The notes: a model not told the origin generated them from the letters alone. 9,271 bases of DNA from Paraglaciecola arctica (GCA_003232445.1 QIJM01000104.1:1-9271), one strand, 5' to 3'; positions 1-7,618 are shown, counted from the stretch's first letter. Made by a program: numbers and translations.

Positions 1-29
1 AGGGCGCTGGAATCAGTTTTGGGATAAAA

Positions 30-1835
30 TCAACTTTTCGGGTGTGCCTGTTGTGGGACAGTGAAGACATTATTGAGCGGTAGCACCCGGTCGGAGTTCA
101 TGAGCTCATGATGGTTGCCTTGCTCCACAATTTCACCTTTTTCCAGCAGAAGAATTAAATCAAAACATTCTACTAAATGTAAATTGTGAGCAATCATCAA
201 AATCGTTTTATCATGCTGAATTTGGTCTATTGCTTTATGTATGGCTCTTTCTGAAATTGCATCCAATGCGGATGTGGCTTCGTCCATAATGAGAATAGAG
301 GGTTTTTTAATTAATGCTCTTGCCAAGGAGATTCGCTGTTGTTGCCCGCCTGATAATTTTGACCCACGTTCTCCAACTCGTGTCTTATATCCCTTAGGAA
401 AGGTCTCAATAAAAGAATCTGCATGAGCTTGTTTTGCAGCTTGCTTAATTTGTTCATCGGTCGCATCAAGCTGACCATATCCGATGTTTTCTGCGATACT
501 GGCATTGAACAAAATTGGATTCTGTAAAACCACTCCGATTTGTTCCCGAAGAGATTTTCGGGAAAAAATTTTAATGTCCAGATTGTCAATCAACACATGA
601 CCATCTTGAGGCTCTATTAGGCGCAAAAGTAACTTTGCTATGGTTGATTTTCCTGCTCCTGAAGGACCGACTAAGGCCACTTTTTGTCCGGGACGAACGT
701 TAAAAGATACCTTGTTAAGCGTTTTATGATCGACTGAATCGTACTGAAAAGAAACTGAAGAAAAGGTGAGCGCGCCGGAAAATATTGGTGCGTTGATCGC
801 AGCATCCGACTCAACAATATCAGGCTTGGTATCCAGTATTTGTGAAATTCTCTCGATACTAACGGTTCCGCTAGAAAATTTTGTTGTCAATTTTGCCACG
901 CTTCGAATAGGTTTATAAACGTTTTTTACATATGAAACGAAGACGAGGACATCGCCGGGTGATATTGATTTTTGCAGCGCGTATATCGAGCCCATTAATA
1001 TCACCAATGCGGTGCCAATGGCAGTGACAACTTCAGCTGTTCGAGCAGTTAATGCTTCTAATCGGGCAGCATGAATGCTTTGTTCCATTGTGATTTCATT
1101 TTCTCTATTGAAGCGATTACTTTCATAACTTTCTCGTGCATAGGCTTGAATTAATGGTATCGCATTGAGTACTTCATTGACACGAGCCGCGACCTTTCCT
1201 TCTTGACGCCGTTGTTCTCGTACGGTTTTTCTTAGTCGAGCATACATAACATAAAGCACGGTAATAATAACCGGGAAGGTTAACAATATAATCAGGCTTA
1301 GCTTCCAATTAATGATAAACATGATCGCAAACATTGCAATAATGAGTAAGGCTTGAGTGAGAATCGTAAGTAATGATTCAGAAAAAATATCCTTTAATGC
1401 TGCCGTATCTGTCGTTAACTTTGTTAATACTTCACCGGTTTGTGATCGTTGATGAAAGCTGAGAGGAAGACTTTGTAGATGTGAAAATAAGGCGCAACGC
1501 AGGTTAAATACTATTTTATTTCCCAATTTTGCAGTAACCCATGATTGATAATATGAAAATAACCCACGAATTAACGCAATAAAAATAACGCTAGCTGATA
1601 AAATTAAAATAGCCGTATATTGATCGCTTGGAAAATAATAGAAATTTATCTCAGTAACATCGCCAAGCAAGACATAGTCGAAAATAAATTTTACAGGCCA
1701 GGGGATTAATAATGTCATTACAATATAACCCAACATACAGATCATAGCGATGAGTATGCTGCCTTTGTGTTGCTTCAATTGTGAAAAAAAAATACTTTTT
1801 ACTGACTTATGACTTTGGTCATTAACTTCTTTCAC
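30..1835 (-). CDS. MsbA-type ABC exporter, fused membrane and ATPase domains
   Basis: This 601-residue protein is a complete half-transporter that should work as a homodimer in the inner membrane, moving a lipid-like or glycolipid substrate with ATP. The N-terminal half has hydrophobic segments near residues 28-48, 75-93, 155-175, 179-198 and 268-287, with a weaker sixth near 294-310. The ATPase half has an A-loop tyrosine (Y365), Walker A GPSGAGKST (390-398), Q-loop Q438, exporter X-loop TRVGERG (485-491), signature LSGGQ (494-498), Walker B ILIMDE (514-519), D-loop SALD (522-525) and switch H550, so all catalytic parts are present. The start is GTG, chosen because GGGGAG lies 6 bases upstream; the preceding stop is 1 base away. 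It is the last gene seen in a glycosyltransferase operon, which suggests it flips or exports the operon's glycan product. The substrate is inference. A peptide or drug exporter is the alternative. Confidence 0.93.
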   Translation of the reverse strand: MKEVNDQSHKSVKSIFFSQLKQHKGSILIAMICMLGYIVMTLLIPWPVKFIFDYVLLGDVTEINFYYFPSDQYTAILILSASVIFIALIRGLFSYYQSWVTAKLGNKIVFNLRCALFSHLQSLPLSFHQRSQTGEVLTKLTTDTAALKDIFSESLLTILTQALLIIAMFAIMFIINWKLSLIILLTFPVIITVLYVMYARLRKTVREQRRQEGKVAARVNEVLNAIPLIQAYARESYESNRFNRENEITMEQSIHAARLEALTARTAEVVTAIGTALVILMGSIYALQKSISPGDVLVFVSYVKNVYKPIRSVAKLTTKFSSGTVSIERISQILDTKPDIVESDAAINAPIFSGALTFSSVSFQYDSVDHKTLNKVSFNVRPGQKVALVGPSGAGKSTIAKLLLRLIEPQDGHVLIDNLDIKIFSRKSLREQIGVVLQNPILFNASIAENIGYGQLDATDEQIKQAAKQAHADSFIETFPKGYKTRVGERGSKLSGGQQQRISLARALIKKPSILIMDEATSALDAISERAIHKAIDQIQHDKTILMIAHNLHLVECFDLILLLEKGEIVEQGNHHELMNSDRVLPLNNVFTVPQQAHPKS

Positions 1836-1836
1836 T

Positions 1837-2907
1837 TCACACTCCCCGTTGGGAGTTTTTTTTTACTACTGAGGTGTTAGTCGTATAGTCAGAACTCACT
1901 ATTCTTTGTTCACAAAGATTCAAAATTCCCATCATAAATGCTTGTCGTTCTGGAAATAAGGTGCTGAGATAAATATGCCGCATTAAGGTCAGCAGTGTAT
2001 ATACCTTTACAGGGTAATATTCTTTATCTCCAGCGAAGGAAATAAAAGATGCTAATAGTGCGTCTTCATGGTCTTGTAATGCTTGTTCATTGCCACATAT
2101 ACGAATCGCATATTCTGTTAAATGGCCGATAAAATTACCAATATCAACAGCGGGGTCTCCCATGCAAAACAAGTCAAAATCAACGACATAAATTACGTTT
2201 TTTGACGGAGCAACAATGATTTGATCTGAATAAAAATCTCTATGAATAGGTCGTAATTTTCGATCGTGTAATTCATTGGAAATAAAGCAAGCTTTCTTTA
2301 ATAAATGATGAAGCCTTGTTTCTAAATGAGGAAAATTAGTACTAACAAGTTGAAAATTATTTTTTAGGATTGTTAATTCATCCAACAACGTATGTTGACG
2401 CTCAACGCGTAAATCACTGGTATGAATTTTATGCGCGGCATATGCGATAGTTGGCATAATACTAAGGCTTTCAGGCTTCGAGAGTAGGTTTGTTAAATTT
2501 TTTCCGACCACCTTTTTTTGCAACCACATATGTACCGACTTAAGGCGGCCCATCGGGCGCGCTACCGAAACAATATTGGTATGGCTACGCGAAAAACCAC
2601 CGCTCCACAAACACTGTTGCAACCGGTAGTCTCTTTTTCCTGAACGATTAGTCCTTATTTTTCCTAAAAAAACAAGCGTTCTTGACTTTTTTTCACTTTT
2701 TAATTCGCAGGTATATTCTATTAAACAGCGTTTCTCTGGCTTATGCCTAATCACTTCAATGGACTTAATTTGTAACGATTCACCCACTCGGCAAACCGTC
2801 GATAAATTTTGAAATTGTTCCGTCATATACTCCGGGTTCAATGCTAATACAACGGTAGGTATTGCCGGATCTAATTTACTGTTAAAGGGGTCTTTAACTC
2901 TATTCAT
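1837..2907 (-). CDS. Phosphotransferase of the APH/choline kinase fold
   Basis: The 356-residue protein carries the catalytic signature of the aminoglycoside-phosphotransferase-like kinases: IHRDFYSDQ at 221-229, with the catalytic aspartate D224, then the metal-binding VDFD at 242-245 and DPAVDIGNF at 251-259. These enzymes transfer phosphate from ATP to a hydroxyl of a small molecule. The usual asparagine of the HxDxxxxN loop is a glutamine here (Q229), which I believe is normal for a subgroup with HRDFYxDQ. The N-terminal lobe (about 1-135) has no obvious glycine loop, but the lysine-containing strand CLIEYTCELK and the following strands fit this fold. The ATG overlaps the upstream TGA as ATGA, so it is translationally coupled to the glycosyltransferase before it. 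Given the neighbours, the substrate may be a sugar or glycolipid rather than an antibiotic. That is inference, and antibiotic resistance should not be assumed. Confidence 0.82.
   Translation of the reverse strand: MNRVKDPFNSKLDPAIPTVVLALNPEYMTEQFQNLSTVCRVGESLQIKSIEVIRHKPEKRCLIEYTCELKSEKKSRTLVFLGKIRTNRSGKRDYRLQQCLWSGGFSRSHTNIVSVARPMGRLKSVHMWLQKKVVGKNLTNLLSKPESLSIMPTIAYAAHKIHTSDLRVERQHTLLDELTILKNNFQLVSTNFPHLETRLHHLLKKACFISNELHDRKLRPIHRDFYSDQIIVAPSKNVIYVVDFDLFCMGDPAVDIGNFIGHLTEYAIRICGNEQALQDHEDALLASFISFAGDKEYYPVKVYTLLTLMRHIYLSTLFPERQAFMMGILNLCEQRIVSSDYTTNTSVVKKNSQRGV
1841..1856 (-). promoter_or_regulatory. Hairpin that covers the exporter's ribosome-binding site
   Basis: On the minus strand, ACTCCC-AACG-GGGAGT forms a perfect 6-bp stem with a 4-base loop. 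Its 3' arm and loop edge contain GGGGAG (1847-1842), the Shine-Dalgarno site of the ABC exporter starting at 1835. The stem is read through as the last codons of the phosphotransferase gene (stop at 1839-1837), so a ribosome finishing that gene would melt it. This suits translational coupling. Seen from the plus strand, the same stem is followed by nine T residues (1856-1864) and looks like an intrinsic terminator, but no plus-strand gene precedes it. Confidence 0.5.
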
Positions 2908-4139
2908 AATGATTCTATAATTTCTATAACACGCTTCACATTATGATCCCATGTATATTTTTCTTTCACCCTTTGTGATGCTTTAACTCCCAACCATTGA
3001 GCCAACTTGGGGTTTTCAATAATATTGAGACAATGCGAAGTCAATGCTTCAATATCTTCTGGGTCATAAAGTAGTCCTGTTTCATTGTGCTGAATGACCT
3101 CTGATATTTGCCCAATCCGTGTTGTCACAACAGGTACTGCGCAAGCCATGTACTCAAATAATTTTAATGGCGAAAAGTAAAAATTATGTTTGGGTTGTGC
3201 ATAAGGCGCAAGCGCAATATCAAATAAATGAATCATATCTGGTATGTCTATATGTGGGATATTGCCTGCAAATATAATATTGCTACCTAAATTTTTTTCA
3301 CTGAACTCGTTTGACAAGCGCTCCTTTAGTGGGCCTTCACCAACGATGAGTAATTTCACATCGGAATGATAGGCTTTCATACGCTCAAGTAACTCTGGCA
3401 ATATACCAACACCATGCCAAGGCCGTAAGCCGCCAACAAAGCCTAATATGGGACCCGAATCTAAGCCTAATTTCTCTCGAATTTTTTTGCAGTTTTTTCG
3501 TGGTCGAAAAAACTGTGGATTAACACCATTGGGAATAACACTAACTCGATCGCCATGAACACCTAATGACTCTACATAGTTTTTTAGCTCTTGGGAGACA
3601 CAGAGTATAGCGTCAGCGTGAGTTAATAATTTACGTTCTGCAGCATAAGCCAGTGTATTTGTTTCGCTTGATCGATAAAGACTTTGCTCCAAAGGTAAGG
3701 GAGAATTAATTTCAACGATCAGCGGAATACCTAATATTTTTTTCAATGTGACGCCGACGGTGGAATACAATGATGCTCGAACATAAATAACGTCAGTCGG
3801 TGAATTTTTGAATCGTCGGAGTAAGTCTACTTCAAGTTCTTCATTGTAAACCATGCGACGTATTTCACTCGACAAAGAGGAAGCTACATCTAAAGCATTG
3901 GTGTATGCTTTAATTGTGCGAATCAAATTAACTGCATTTTTACTAACAGGGATTGGAATAAATTCAGCCTGAGTATCCTGAGATTTTTCCCAAAGTGATT
4001 TGGTCGCCATTGGTGCTACGATAATAACCGAATGACCAGCGCGAATAAATGCGTTAGACATTTCCCGCACATGGACTGAAGCTCCTTTTTTGCCAAGCAC
4101 GGGTATTCCATGATCCGCACAAATGTAGAGTATATTCAT
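2904..4139 (-). CDS. Family-4 glycosyltransferase (GT-B fold)
   Basis: This is a complete retaining-type glycosyltransferase of 411 residues from the ATG at 4139. That ATG overlaps the TGA of the upstream gene as ATGA. A TTG two codons earlier (4145) is also open, but the ATG is the better start because the Rossmann strand MNILYICADHG follows directly. The N-terminal acceptor domain has the glycine-rich turn KKGASVHV (17-24 of the ATG form) and the linker VIPNGVNPQFF near 201-211. The donor domain begins near ILGFVGGLRPWHG (231-243), then IVGEGPLKERL (265-275) and SPLKLFEYMACAVPVV (323-338), the region that holds the nucleotide-sugar. It lacks a signal peptide and should act in the cytoplasm or at the inner membrane face, adding one sugar to a growing glycan or lipid. 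Donor and acceptor cannot be told from sequence. Confidence 0.9.
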   Translation of the reverse strand: MNILYICADHGIPVLGKKGASVHVREMSNAFIRAGHSVIIVAPMATKSLWEKSQDTQAEFIPIPVSKNAVNLIRTIKAYTNALDVASSLSSEIRRMVYNEELEVDLLRRFKNSPTDVIYVRASLYSTVGVTLKKILGIPLIVEINSPLPLEQSLYRSSETNTLAYAAERKLLTHADAILCVSQELKNYVESLGVHGDRVSVIPNGVNPQFFRPRKNCKKIREKLGLDSGPILGFVGGLRPWHGVGILPELLERMKAYHSDVKLLIVGEGPLKERLSNEFSEKNLGSNIIFAGNIPHIDIPDMIHLFDIALAPYAQPKHNFYFSPLKLFEYMACAVPVVTTRIGQISEVIQHNETGLLYDPEDIEALTSHCLNIIENPKLAQWLGVKASQRVKEKYTWDHNVKRVIEIIESL

Positions 4140-5412
4140 ATACAATGTTCTTGTGGTTTATTGTCAAGATAATGATTGTCTTTCTGAGTTTTAATGATAT
4201 TTTTATCTATCATCATAATACGGCGTAGTTTTGAGGTGTTTTTATCAATATCAAATTCATGCTCAATAAGATCTCTGGCATTTTTTGACAATGCAATTCC
4301 TAGGTCTTCATTATTAAATAAACGTTCAATTGCAGTAGCAAGTTGTACCGCATCTTTTTCATTAATTAACAATCCGGTGATATTATTTCTGATGATTTCA
4401 GGAATTCCAGTTACTTTTGTTGATATGCACGGGGTTCCTAATGCCATTGCCTCTAATAAAACAGTAGGTAATCCATCTCTGTTGCCATCATCTGCAACAA
4501 TACAGGGTGCTGCAAATATCGCTGAATTTTGTACCAACTGTTTTACTTCCTGTTGTGTTTTTGGGCCGGTCATTATCACTGTTTTTTCCAAATTATGGTG
4601 GGATATTTGCGCTTGAAGCTGAGATTTTAATGGACCATCACCAATAATATTGCACTGGAATTTAACGCCTTTTTTCTGCAATATAAAACAGGCATCAATT
4701 AAAAATGATAAGCCTTTTTTAGTAACCAGCCTGCTAACAGAAATTACAGTCCTCAGTCTTTTTTCAGGCGATTTATAAATAAAGTCATTGAGTGGTAGTC
4801 CATTATAAACGCGCTGTAATTGGCGAGCTGATTTCCCATATTTTTGTTTTATATAAGTGTAGTTAAAGTCACTAATAGTGATGGCTATTTTCGAAAATTC
4901 AAGTTTTTTAGAAAAGTCTTTTTCTATAACATCCGCATGAAAAATATCTTTTGCATGAGCAGTAAATGAATATGAAATACCGGTTATTGATGCAGCTAAA
5001 TGGGCCACGCTAGTGGCTGTTGTTGCAAAATGTGCATGTAAATGTGTTATTTTTCGCTCCCGAATTTTATCTGCTAATCTGCTAATATAAGGGATTGCGT
5101 AACTTCATTTGCATCGGCATATCGGGCTCCCCTTAGAATATTCCATAACTCTGGGCAGTCTTTGGCACTTTTTTTCAGTCGTTTCCAAAATTTTTATCCA
5201 GTCAAAGTATTATCCGGAATATAAGTGACGGTTGATTTTACCCTCGATAACATTTCATGAAAACGTCCGTCAACAGGTTTTCTTAATGAGAACAGATCAA
5301 TATTGATGTCTGATTTTTCATGCGATAATATTTCATTTACGATAAACGTCTCTGAAAATCGTGGGTACATTTTCATCACGTAAGCAATGCGTGGTGAATT
5401 GTCACTGTTCAT
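4136..5412 (-). pseudogene. Broken family-4 glycosyltransferase, colanic-acid WcaL-like
   Basis: The gene starts at the ATG at 5412, with GGAG 8 bases upstream, and once encoded about 422 residues. The first 72 residues carry MYPRFSETFIVNEI, typical of WcaL-like transferases. An in-frame TAA at 5196-5194 then interrupts it, and the same frame continues as KFWKRLKKSAKD to a TAG at 5076-5074. There the frame shifts: TTAGCAGA is present twice in tandem (5070-5085), and removing one copy joins SLILADKIRERKITH to HLHAHFATTATSVAHLAA. The last 290 residues are open from a GTG at 5008 that has no visible ribosome site. This part includes VISVSRLVTKKG, the donor-domain IIGDGPLKSQL and DGLPTVLLEAMALGTP. 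With both a stop and a frameshift, full-length protein is not expected. A C-terminal fragment could still be made, but it lacks the acceptor domain. The TGA at 4138-4136 overlaps the next gene. Confidence 0.88.
5070..5085 (-). repeat. 8-bp tandem duplication causing a frameshift
   Basis: TTAGCAGA occurs twice head to tail on the minus strand (TCTGCTAA twice on the plus strand). One copy fits the reading frame of the glycosyltransferase; the second adds 8 bases and throws the frame into a TAG. This is typical of replication slippage. Deleting either copy restores a continuous match across the junction, apart from the separate upstream TAA. Confidence 0.85.
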
Positions 5413-5445
5413 ACAAAATACTCCAACTTGGTCATTTTTTATTAT

Positions 5446-6720
5446 CTATGCGCGAGCAATCAAGTTAATGAGCTCCGATAATTTATGCAAACCATTTAAG
5501 TTTATTTTTTTTCTAATACCGCTTATTGTCGGACCGTCACTGGCCAACCATTGGGTAATTTTTTCAGAGCTAATTTCGTTAGGGTGGAGCACGTCCACAA
5601 CACCCATTTGCTCTAATCGTTTAGCACGAACCCATTGTTCTTTACGAGGCTCAACACGAGGGACGATTAGCGATTTTTTTTCTAACGAAAGAACTTCACA
5701 AATACTATTGTAACCACCCATAGAAATAACTCGATCCGATTTTCTAATTAATAAAATGGGTTCTTTGATGAAATCAAAGATATGGATATTTTCTTTTTTA
5801 GAGCACATACTCAATAATCGATGTCTAACGTCAGCAGGAAAATAAGGCCCCATGACTAAAACTCCCTGATGATTTTTTGGTAATTCGGCCATAACAAAAG
5901 CTTCCGCAAGTTTGTCACCATCCTGACCTCCGCCGAGCATGCAGACGACTAATTTTTTTTCGGAATTCAGTAGTTCACTCAGCTCATAATTTATATGGAA
6001 TTCCTTGGAGGAATCGATGCGGAAACGTTGGTCAAAGTAACCTGTATAATGTACCTTGTTAATAACTTCTGGTGAAAATTTACTTTCAACAGCAAGGTCG
6101 TATACTAAAGGGTCGCCATAAATCCAAATCGAATCATAATATTCGTGATAAGCTTTTTCGGCACTAAAGTATTGGCGTTTAGAAACGCACGATTCATCCT
6201 GAATATCTCTTAAACCAAGAACACATCGCGTTTTCGTCTGCTTTTTCAAATAGCTTAGTGAAAGGGTTAATTCACCTAAGGCGCTAGTAGGCACATTATC
6301 AACAATAAAAACATCTGGTTTAAAGGACTGGAGGGCAGAGACAATTGTGTTTTTCCTTAGAGCATGTAATTCATGATTTTCTACTTTTAAATTTCGTGGT
6401 TGATAATTCCCATCTCGAGTTTTATGGTATGAAGGCAACACAAGGCAGTCCACATTCTTAGGAAGTGAAAAATTACCGATTTCTTTTGCTCCTACAATCA
6501 TCAATATTGTGGGTTCAATCTGGGAGGTTGCTAATGTTTGTGCAATGATTAAGTTCCTACGCATATGACCTAATCCCATGGTGTCATGAGAATAAAGCAC
6601 TATACGGCAAGGACGCGATAATTTTCTCAATTCTACCTGCTCGACTTTTTTTGGCGTCGAACAAATTGATATAGAAACTGGATCAGATTTTGAACGTTCA
6701 AGAATGTGAAAACTTGTCAT
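5446..6720 (-). CDS. Predicted MurG-like glycosyltransferase (COG4671 type)
   Basis: This 424-residue protein is GT-B-like, with the diagnostic N-terminal loop SHDTMGLGHMRRN at 44-56, an acceptor domain to about residue 250, and a donor domain with LGGGQDGDKL (262-271) and SMGGYNSICEVLS (333-345). Its C-terminal EPRKEQWVRAKRLEQMG (357-373) resembles the UDP-sugar region of the MurG family. I recognise it as the predicted glycosyltransferase family with the MGLGH motif, whose substrates are mostly unknown. The first 36 residues precede the fold and are poor in motifs. The ATG at 6720 has no clear Shine-Dalgarno site, and a TAA lies 15 to 13 bases before it in the same frame, so a slightly later start is possible. 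It is the first gene of the minus-strand operon, 33 bp before the broken glycosyltransferase. No signal peptide or membrane segment is visible. Confidence 0.85.
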   Translation of the reverse strand: MTSFHILERSKSDPVSISICSTPKKVEQVELRKLSRPCRIVLYSHDTMGLGHMRRNLIIAQTLATSQIEPTILMIVGAKEIGNFSLPKNVDCLVLPSYHKTRDGNYQPRNLKVENHELHALRKNTIVSALQSFKPDVFIVDNVPTSALGELTLSLSYLKKQTKTRCVLGLRDIQDESCVSKRQYFSAEKAYHEYYDSIWIYGDPLVYDLAVESKFSPEVINKVHYTGYFDQRFRIDSSKEFHINYELSELLNSEKKLVVCMLGGGQDGDKLAEAFVMAELPKNHQGVLVMGPYFPADVRHRLLSMCSKKENIHIFDFIKEPILLIRKSDRVISMGGYNSICEVLSLEKKSLIVPRVEPRKEQWVRAKRLEQMGVVDVLHPNEISSEKITQWLASDGPTISGIRKKINLNGLHKLSELINLIARA

Positions 6721-6764
6721 ATCAATTAAAACTTAAATTAAAGAGGCGAAAAAAATATAAAAAA

Positions 6765-6920
6765 ACTATGCCCATGGCATTTGAAACTTTAAGTGTTAGT
6801 GTGCGTTATATTTATTTAATGGAAAGCCAAAATGACAAAATTTAGTCACTCTCTTGCGAAGAGTTTTAATTCTTTCATGATATAAATGGCGAGACTAATA
6901 TCTCAAACGCTATGGGTATA
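6765..6920. mobile_element. Miniature inverted-repeat element, long copy
   Basis: The left end ACTATGCCCATGGCATTT (6765-6782) and the right end AAACGCTATGGGTATA (6905-6920) are inverted copies of one another, with a few mismatches. Next to them are inner arms, TTAAGTGTTAGT on the left and GACTAATATCTC on the right, which match the arms of the second element at 7178-7261. The centre contains a CTCTT-GCG-AAGAG hairpin (6851-6863). No transposase is encoded. TA next to both ends would fit a TA target duplication as in IS630/mariner-type elements, but that is inference. It begins 45 bp before the first gene of the minus-strand operon, so it may carry or alter its promoter. Confidence 0.6.
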
Positions 6921-6946
6921 TCATGCTCAACCTTTTATGCGTTGAC

Positions 6947-6970
6947 AATACTCCAAACAGAGTATTTTTT
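6947..6970 (+). terminator. Terminator-like hairpin, no gene before it
   Basis: AATACTC (6947-6953) and GAGTATT (6960-6966) pair perfectly around the loop CAAACA, and four more T residues follow, giving a run of six (6965-6970). The stem has only two G-C pairs, so it is weak. No plus-strand gene lies upstream. It may be a remnant or may stop readthrough from the neighbouring element. Confidence 0.35.
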
Positions 6971-7177
6971 ACTCCTACGGAAGGTCTCTGACGGTGAGAC
7001 TCAAACAAGTTAGATCGTTCCGACGCGAAAGAGAAAAAAATTATTTTTCATAAACTGACAAGTTAAGAAGGACACTACTTAAGGGGCACCCTCAGTGCTT
7101 CGTAAAGACAACTAATGAACATCTTCAGAATGCACTTATCTGCAACAGAAATAACACTGCAACAATGGTGCAGGCTT

Positions 7178-7261
7178 ACTATACCCGTAGCGTTATAGAT
7201 TTAGGTGTTATCACGCACATCTGCACGTACTAACACCTAACAACAAACGCCATGGGTATAG
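7178..7261. mobile_element. Miniature inverted-repeat element, short copy
   Basis: The ends ACTATACCCGTAGCGTT (7178-7194) and AACGCCATGGGTATAG (7246-7261) are inverted copies with 14 of 16 matches. Inside them, TTAGGTGTTA (7201-7210) and TAACACCTAA (7231-7240) form a perfect 10-bp stem around a 20-base loop, so the whole 84 bp can fold as one long hairpin. The ends and inner arms match those of the element at 6765-6920, which makes it the same family with a shorter middle. It has no coding capacity. It could be a transposon-derived element or a REP-like palindrome. Confidence 0.65.
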
Positions 7262-7589
7262 ACAATGAAATCATCCACCGGCGAAGTTGAGGAGTTGCTC
7301 AAACCCAACAGTTAATTTCGTTTGATGCTCTACCTATGTTCCAGTTATTTCTGTTAGGCTTCTATTAAAGGGTATGTAGCGATATTGATTACCCAACTCT
7401 TTTTCTTAATTTTATTTAAACCCATGAGGTTTGTTATAAACAAATTACTAGATAGCTCGTTAAATTTATTGGCAACAGCTACGTTTAATTCAACCATTTT
7501 TTCACAGAAGTAAATTCTTTAAATTAATCACCAGTAGATGATAGAAAGTTAGATACCACTAAATTAGTTATTTGTTAAATGATTGTCGG

Positions 7590-7618
7590 TTGTTAATTTT
7601 ATACTCGGTAAAAATACT
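7590..7618 (+). promoter_or_regulatory. Likely sigma-70 promoter of the ABC-2 pair
   Basis: TTGTTA (7590-7595) and AATACT (7613-7618) are 17 bases apart, each matching 4 of 6 consensus bases. The start codon lies 27 bp downstream, and AAGGA (7634-7638) sits 6 bases before the ATG at 7645, a good ribosome site. The call rests on position and spacing only. Confidence 0.4.

Noticed and set aside
241..426. Plus-strand open frame of 61 residues
   Set aside because: It lies antisense to the ATPase domain of the ABC exporter, whose motifs are clear, and has no ribosome site.
311..589. Minus-strand open frame of 92 residues in a second frame
   Set aside because: It lies within the ABC exporter gene in a different frame, while the main frame has Walker B and the signature motif there.
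1841..1864. Intrinsic terminator for a plus-strand transcript
   Set aside because: The shape is right, but no plus-strand gene lies upstream, so it is reported as a hairpin over the ribosome site instead.
1836..1866. In-frame A AAA AAC heptamer next to a hairpin, as a -1 frameshift site
   Set aside because: There is no spacer between heptamer and stem, and the shifted frame would replace only the last few residues before a stop, so no useful product follows.
4194..4616. Plus-strand open frame of 140 residues
   Set aside because: It is antisense to the donor domain of the broken glycosyltransferase, and its residues mirror the conserved codons there.
5009..5412. Two separate small genes in place of one broken glycosyltransferase
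   Set aside because: The pieces match successive parts of one family in order, and removing one TTAGCAGA copy joins them.
5387..5713. Plus-strand open frame of 108 residues
   Set aside because: It is antisense to the 3' end of the MurG-like gene and the start of the next gene; no domain and no promoter are visible.
6735..6790. Sigma-70 promoter for the minus-strand operon (TATATT near 6755)
   Set aside because: No -35 box at a proper distance; in such A/T-rich sequence the -10 match is expected by chance.
7140..7164. Direct repeat CTGCAACA twice
   Set aside because: Only 8 bases and two copies, without regular spacing; not enough for an iteron or CRISPR call.
7418..7432. AAACC/GGTTT hairpin
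   Set aside because: A 5-bp stem with no T run and no nearby gene end; likely chance.
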